Shown piece by piece: positions 7,723 to 10,304 of a DNA stretch of 10,304 bases. The first letter of the stretch is position 1. Every line of letters starts with the position of its first letter. The translations under genes were made by a program, and so were the position numbers. This DNA comes from an uncultured Neisseria sp. (lineage in GTDB: Bacteria; Pseudomonadota; Gammaproteobacteria; Burkholderiales; Neisseriaceae), in NCBI GenBank assembly GCA_937919795.1, contig CALFOA010000161.1, forward strand, positions 1 to 10,304. Direction: 5' to 3'. The notes beneath the pieces are model-generated. The model ran no database searches and was not told where the DNA came from. It saw only the letters and a list, made by a program, of their open reading frames with translations.

Positions 7723-8495
7723 GCCTTATTCACCCGACCGCCATTATTGACCCGAAAGCCGAGTTGGACAGCAGCGTTAGCGTCGGCCCGTATACTGTTA
7801 TCGGCCCCAATGTACGCATCGGTGCACGCACCGAAATCGGCCCTCATGTGGTGATAGACGGACATACCACCTTGGGTGAAGACAACAAAATTTTTCAGTT
7901 TGCTTCATTGGGCGCGATTCCGCAGGATAAAAAATACCGTGGCGAGCCGACCAAGTTGATCATCGGCAACGGCAATACCATACGTGAATTTGTCACCTTT
8001 AATCTGGGTACGGTCACCGGCATCGGTGAAACGCGGATTGGCGATGACAACTGGATGATGGCTTATGTGCATCTGGCGCACGACTGTGTGGTCGGCAACC
8101 ACACCATTTTTGCCAACAACGCTTCGTTGGCCGGCCATGTCACCATCGGCGACTATGTGGTGCTGGGCGGTTATACGCTGGTGTTCCAGTTCTGCCAAAT
8201 CGGCGATTACGCGATGACGGCATTTGCTGCCGGTGTACACAAAGATGTGCCGCCTTATGTGATGGCTTCGGGTTACCGCGCCGAACCGGCCGGTTTGAAC
8301 GCCGAAGGCATGCGCCGCAACGGATTCTCGCCGGAACAGATTGCTCGTGTGAAAGAGGTGTACAAACTGCTTTATCGCCAAGGTCTGACTTTGGAGGAAG
8401 CAAAGGAAAAAGTATTGGCCGAGAGCGATACTGCACCTGAATTGGCGGTATTCAAAAGCTTTTTTGAACATTCCAACCGCGGCATCATCCGTTAA
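7719..8495 (+). CDS. lpxA: Acyl-ACP--UDP-N-acetylglucosamine O-acyltransferase
   Basis: LpxA transfers a 3-hydroxyacyl chain from ACP to the 3-OH of UDP-GlcNAc, the first step of lipid A synthesis in the cytosol. The 258-residue product (E. coli 262) has an N-terminal left-handed beta-helix of hexapeptide repeats (about 1-180). The catalytic histidine is H121 in [11 protein letters not shown], equivalent to E. coli H125. [14 protein letters not shown] and [10 protein letters not shown] follow, then a C-terminal helical domain from about 190 ([13 protein letters not shown] to GIIR). The residue aligning with the E. coli acyl-chain ruler G173 is F169, the same as I recall in N. meningitidis, which uses C12 hydroxyacyl chains. 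The ATG at 7719 gives the family's usual N terminus ([12 protein letters not shown]). It follows the DUS hairpin after 19 nt. lpxB does not follow; a tRNA gene does. Confidence 0.98.
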   Translation: MSLIHPTAIIDPKAELDSSVSVGPYTVIGPNVRIGARTEIGPHVVIDGHTTLGEDNKIFQFASLGAIPQDKKYRGEPTKLIIGNGNTIREFVTFNLGTVTGIGETRIGDDNWMMAYVHLAHDCVVGNHTIFANNASLAGHVTIGDYVVLGGYTLVFQFCQIGDYAMTAFAAGVHKDVPPYVMASGYRAEPAGLNAEGMRRNGFSPEQIARVKEVYKLLYRQGLTLEEAKEKVLAESDTAPELAVFKSFFEHSNRGIIR

Positions 8496-8538
8496 TCGTT
8501 ACGGCTTCCCGAAATGCTTTAAGAAAGCTTAAAAAAAT

Positions 8539-8579
8539 ATTTCATTGAAAAGAGTGTTTTAAAAGAAAATCGATGAAAT
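8539..8579. repeat. AT-rich inverted repeat between lpxA and tRNA-Phe
   Basis: ATTTCAT (8539-8545) and ATGAAAT (8573-8579) are perfect 7-bp inverted repeats, extendable to 9 bp with one G-T pair, around a 23-nt A-rich loop. The lpxA-tRNA gap (8496-8641) otherwise shows only a small 5-bp hairpin at 8516-8528 and the tRNA promoter. The significance is unclear in such AT-rich DNA. Confidence 0.25.
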
Positions 8580-8593
8580 TCTCGGTAAATCGC

Positions 8594-8622
8594 TTGCGGA
8601 GTCGGTCGGAATCTGGTTTAAT
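8594..8622 (+). promoter_or_regulatory. Promoter of the tRNA-Phe gene
   Basis: The -35 element TTGCGG (8594-8599) and the -10 element TTTAAT (8617-8622, 5 of 6) have an optimal 17-nt spacer. Initiation near 8629 leaves a leader of about 13 nt before the mature tRNA end. G/C bases just after the -10 (CGACC) resemble the discriminator of stringently controlled stable-RNA promoters. Confidence 0.55.
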
Positions 8623-8641
8623 ACGACCTTCTTGAAGCACA

Positions 8642-8717
8642 GGCCAGATAGCTCAGTTGGTAGAGCAACGGATTGAAAATCCGTGTGTCGGCGGTTCGAT
8701 CCCGCCTCTGGCCACCA
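8642..8717 (+). tRNA. tRNA-Phe (anticodon GAA)
   Basis: This is a 76-nt cloverleaf with the CCA end encoded (8715-8717). The acceptor stem GGCCAGA (8642-8648) pairs with TCTGGCC (8707-8713), with discriminator A8714. The D-loop has AGCTCAGTTGGTAGAGC, the anticodon arm CGGAT-TGAAA-ATCCG places GAA at 8675-8677, and the T-arm GCGGTTCGATCCCGC is canonical. It is a lone tRNA gene with its own promoter and terminator, between lpxA and greB. Nothing suggests an integrated element at its 3' end. Confidence 0.97.
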
Positions 8718-8720
8718 AAA

Positions 8721-8745
8721 AACCGCACTCAGCGGTTATTTTTTT
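8721..8745 (+). terminator. Rho-independent terminator of tRNA-Phe
   Basis: AACCGC (8721-8726), loop ACTCA, and GCGGTT (8732-8737) are followed by A and seven Ts (8739-8745). It begins 4 nt after the tRNA CCA end, in the form usual for a single tRNA transcript. Confidence 0.85.
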
Positions 8746-8812
8746 GCCTGCCGTTCGGCGGTGTTCTGTTTTCTTCTTATTATTCTGGAAGTCTCTTAAT
8801 TATTAACTGAAG

Positions 8813-8827
8813 ACCTTATTATAAGGT
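8813..8827. promoter_or_regulatory. 15-bp palindrome upstream of greB
   Basis: ACCTTAT-T-ATAAGGT is a perfect palindrome with one central base, lying in AT-rich DNA about 58 nt upstream of the candidate greB -10 element. It could be an operator for an unidentified dimeric regulator, or a small hairpin followed by TTTT acting as a weak terminator. I do not recognise it as a known binding site. Confidence 0.35.
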
Positions 8828-8884
8828 TTTGAAAAAAATAAGTTTATTAATATTTATTAACTTTCATGACTTTTCGGCTTACGC

Positions 8885-8890
8885 TAAAAT
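8885..8890 (+). promoter_or_regulatory. Candidate -10 element for greB
   Basis: TAAAAT (5 of 6 to TATAAT) lies 28 nt upstream of the greB ATG. The -35 region (around 8861-8867) matches poorly, but the DNA above it (8796-8860) is very AT-rich with repeated TATTAA, which could act as an UP element. Initiation near 8897 would put the transcript start at the near-DUS. Confidence 0.4.
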
Positions 8891-8896
8891 ACGCCT

Positions 8897-8908
8897 TTCA
8901 GACAGGAG
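8897..8908 (-). repeat. Near-DUS that contains the greB ribosome binding site
   Basis: TTCAGACAGGAG matches TTCAGACAGGCA at 10 of 12 positions; the two differences create AGGAG (8904-8908). That Shine-Dalgarno lies 10 nt before the ATG at 8919. The 15-mer TTCAGACAGGAGTTT (8897-8911) also occurs inside bamA at 3576-3590. Confidence 0.6.
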
Positions 8909-8918
8909 TTTCCCTCAC

Positions 8919-9407
8919 ATGAGCGATATGCCCAATTATATTACCCCCACCGGCTGGCAGGCGTTGAAAGATGAGCTGTACCAATTGGTGCATAAAGAGC
9001 GCCCGGAAATCGTGCAGGTGGTGAATTGGGCGGCCAGTAACGGCGATCGCAGTGAGAACGGCGATTATCTTTATGGCAAGCGACGGATGCGTGAAATCGA
9101 CCGCCGTATTCGTTTTTTGACTAAGCGCTTGGAGAGCGCGCATGTGGTGGATCCGGAAGTACGTGAACATACCGACCAGATTTTTTTCGGTGCCACGGTA
9201 ACCTTGTTACGCGGTAACGGCGATGAACAAACGGTACGGATTGTCGGCGTCGATGAAATCAATACGGCTGATAATAAGATTTCCTGGATTTCGCCGTTGG
9301 CACGCACGCTGATTAAGGCGCGCGAGGGTGATGAGGTAGTGTGGCACGGTCCGCAGGGGGCGGAGGAAATTGAAATCTTATCGGTGGAATATGTGCGTAT
9401 CGGATAA
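8919..9407 (+). CDS. greB: Transcription elongation factor GreB
   Basis: GreB enters the RNA polymerase secondary channel and triggers cleavage of backtracked transcripts. The 162-residue product (E. coli 158) has the N-terminal coiled coil with the acidic tip NGDRSENGDY, carrying D43 and E46. The helix GKRRMREIDRRIRFLTKRLE distinguishes GreB from GreA. The C-terminal domain starts near residue 88 (FFGATVTLL) and includes NTADNKISWISPLARTLIKAREGDEV. I chose the ATG at 8919 because AGGAG sits at 8904-8908 and the product then begins with the family-typical MPNYITPTGW within four residues. An in-frame TTG at 8829 would add 30 residues read through AT-rich promoter DNA. It is a single-gene unit after tRNA-Phe, followed by a DUS. 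Confidence 0.95.
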   Translation: MSDMPNYITPTGWQALKDELYQLVHKERPEIVQVVNWAASNGDRSENGDYLYGKRRMREIDRRIRFLTKRLESAHVVDPEVREHTDQIFFGATVTLLRGNGDEQTVRIVGVDEINTADNKISWISPLARTLIKAREGDEVVWHGPQGAEEIEILSVEYVRIG

Positions 9408-9424
9408 CGGTTTGACGATATCAA

Positions 9425-9436
9425 TGCCTGTCTGAA
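9425..9436 (+). repeat. DNA uptake sequence, intact, after greB
   Basis: TGCCTGTCTGAA, 12 of 12, lies 17 nt after the greB stop and is followed by AAAAAA. CTGAAAAA (9432-9439) can pair with TTTTTCAG (9469-9476) further on. No intact second copy is present. Confidence 0.85.
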
Positions 9437-9463
9437 AAAAGTGCTGTGTAAAAAATGAATTGG

Positions 9464-9477
9464 CCTGATTTTTCAGG
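9464..9477 (+). terminator. Small hairpin downstream of greB (weak terminator candidate)
   Basis: CCTGA and TCAGG form a 5-bp stem with a TTTT loop. The TTTTTCAG part (9469-9476) is also complementary to CTGAAAAA of the upstream DUS (9432-9439), giving an alternative longer-range stem. Neither form is followed by a T-run, so termination strength is doubtful. Confidence 0.3.
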
Positions 9478-9511
9478 ACGATGGCATCGTGCGAGCGACG
9501 CCGGTTTACTA

Positions 9512-9517
9512 TATAAT
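9512..9517 (+). promoter_or_regulatory. Consensus -10 element upstream of ubiA
   Basis: TATAAT, 6 of 6, lies in the greB-ubiA gap. The -35 region (about 9488-9494) has no recognisable TTGACA-like hexamer and there is no TGn extension, so an activator may help, or it may be fortuitous. Initiation near 9524 would give a leader of about 116 nt to the ubiA ATG. Confidence 0.45.
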
Positions 9518-9529
9518 TGCCAAAGTTTT

Positions 9530-9550
9530 TCGCTCTGAAAAGTAGAGCGA
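9530..9550 (+). ncRNA. Hairpin at the 5' end of the ubiA leader
   Basis: TCGCTCT (9530-9536) pairs with AGAGCGA (9544-9550) around a 7-nt loop GAAAAGT. It would lie about 6 nt from the predicted transcript start. It is followed by a perfect tandem 7-mer ATCAATA (9554-9567) and six Ts (9575-9580). It may be a 5' stabilising stem of the ubiA mRNA or the start of a small RNA. No known RNA family is recognised. Confidence 0.35.
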
Positions 9551-9639
9551 TGCATCAATAATCAATAAGAATAATTTTTTCATCTGATTCACAGGTTCAA
9601 TTGAAACATTACGCCTGTAACGGAAAACGAATACTAAAA

Positions 9640-10304
9640 ATGAACATTAAAAGACTACTGTTAAAGGTGTTTTCACGCCACGCGGTAGAGCGGCTGGTGG
9701 TATACGGCCGCCTGATGCGGGTGGAAAAGCCGATCGGTGTGCTGTTGCTGCTGTGGCCGACCCTATGGGCGTTGTGGATTGCGGCAGAAGGGCCGCCGTC
9801 GTGGGATATCCTGCTGGCTTTTGTGATTGGCACCTTTCTGATGCGCAGCGCCGGTTGTGTGGCCAATGATTTTGCCGACCGCCATTTCGATGGCGCAGTT
9901 GAACGCACGAAAAACCGGCCGTTTGCGCAAGGGCAGGTCACCAAAACCGAAGCCATTTTGCTGATGCTGATTTTGTGCATGCTATCGGCTTTATGCCTGT
10001 TGCCGCTCAACCGGCTGACTTGGGTGATGAGCTTGCCTGCGCTGTTTCTGGCCTTGAGCTATCCGTTTACTAAACGCTTTTTCCCGTTGCCGCAGTTGTA
10101 TCTGGGGCTGGCGTTTTCGTTTGGTATTCCAATGGCGTTTGCTGCGCAAACGGAAGAGGTGCCTTCCATCGCTTGGTTGCTGTTTGCCGCCAATGCCTTG
10201 TGGACACTGGCTTACGATACCATTTATGCGATGGCCGACAAAGAAGATGATTTGAAAATCGGTATCAAAACTTCCGCGATTACCTTTGGCAACCACGATA
10301 TCGC
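9640..10304 (+). CDS. ubiA: 4-hydroxybenzoate polyprenyltransferase UbiA, 3' end cut off
   Basis: UbiA is an inner-membrane prenyltransferase that attaches the polyprenyl chain to 4-hydroxybenzoate in ubiquinone synthesis. The frame is open to the window end, giving the first 221 residues; E. coli UbiA has about 290. Visible are [20 protein letters not shown] (24-43) and the first aspartate-rich motif NDFADRHFD (76-84), with D77, D80 and D84, followed by RTKNRPFA. The second motif starting [12 protein letters not shown] (193-204) is followed by [11 protein letters not shown]. Several hydrophobic helices lie between. The ATG at 9640 is preceded by only a weak SD. An in-frame GTG at 9667 is an alternative, but the family homology begins near residue 22 and does not decide. 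It lies 232 nt after greB with its own candidate promoter. Confidence 0.96.
   Translation, partial: MNIKRLLLKVFSRHAVERLVVYGRLMRVEKPIGVLLLLWPTLWALWIAAEGPPSWDILLAFVIGTFLMRSAGCVANDFADRHFDGAVERTKNRPFAQGQVTKTEAILLMLILCMLSALCLLPLNRLTWVMSLPALFLALSYPFTKRFFPLPQLYLGLAFSFGIPMAFAAQTEEVPSIAWLLFAANALWTLAYDTIYAMADKEDDLKIGIKTSAITFGNHDI

Noticed and set aside
8516..8528. Hairpin GCTTT-AAG-AAAGC as lpxA terminator
   Set aside because: It has only 5 bp, AT-rich, and is followed by an A-run instead of a T-run on the coding strand. lpxA termination remains unexplained.
8573..8635. 20-codon ORF between lpxA and tRNA-Phe
   Set aside because: It overlaps the tRNA promoter, has only a weak A-rich leader in place of an SD, and ends just before the tRNA. 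It is most likely chance.
8829..8918. N-terminal extension of greB from a TTG start
   Set aside because: It would read through AT-rich promoter-like DNA. AGGAG lies just before the ATG at 8919, and family homology starts there.
9609..10296. Two overlapping minus-strand frames opposite ubiA
   Set aside because: Both are antisense to ubiA, whose motifs are clear on the plus strand. The translations look like low-complexity shadows.
1..10304. Mobile elements, CRISPR array, prophage or Correia-type repeats
   Set aside because: No transposase, no regularly spaced repeats, no phage genes and no Correia-like terminal inverted repeats are visible. The tRNA 3' end shows no duplicated attachment site in this window.

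Overview
The window reads as a Neisseriaceae chromosome segment of moderate G+C. Two things point there. The protein sequences and gene order ispC-rseP-bamA-skp-lpxD-fabZ-lpxA match the Neisseria envelope-biogenesis cluster. The 12-mer TGCCTGTCTGAA (or its complement TTCAGACAGGCA) also occurs four times, all between genes. That 12-mer is the DNA uptake sequence (DUS) dialect I recall as TG-wadDUS, reported for Neisseria wadsworthii and N. shayeganii, so the source is probably one of these or a close relative. I could not confirm the species by a search.

Layout, left to right, all genes on the + strand. Positions 1-333 hold the 3' end of a SIMPL (DUF541/YggE-like) protein gene. A candidate promoter at 339-366 follows. 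Then comes a tightly spaced block: ispC (isoprenoid precursor synthesis), rseP (intramembrane site-2 protease), bamA (outer-membrane protein insertase), skp/ompH (periplasmic chaperone), lpxD, fabZ and lpxA (lipid A and fatty-acid synthesis). The skp-lpxD gap (155 nt) carries a DUS merged with an imperfect hairpin. The fabZ-lpxA gap (82 nt) carries two DUS copies facing each other as a 13-bp hairpin. After lpxA the theme changes: a tRNA-Phe(GAA) gene with its own promoter and rho-independent terminator, then greB (transcript cleavage factor), then a long leader and the 5' part of ubiA (ubiquinone synthesis), cut off by the window end.

How the genes fit together: BamA and Skp build the outer-membrane protein layer. 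LpxA and LpxD add the hydroxyacyl chains to the lipid A precursor, and FabZ competes for the same 3-hydroxyacyl-ACP pool. RseP is the membrane protease of envelope stress control. IspC feeds the isoprenoid pathway that makes undecaprenyl and quinone side chains, the latter used by UbiA. lpxB does not follow lpxA, unlike in E. coli but as I recall for N. meningitidis.

This is mostly a conserved housekeeping region. I see no mobile element, CRISPR array, prophage or unknown multi-gene system. The interesting layer is regulatory: DUS copies (intact or near-intact) are built into a ribosome binding site (greB), an intra-operon hairpin (fabZ-lpxA), an intergenic hairpin (skp-lpxD), and an inverted pair inside the bamA coding sequence.
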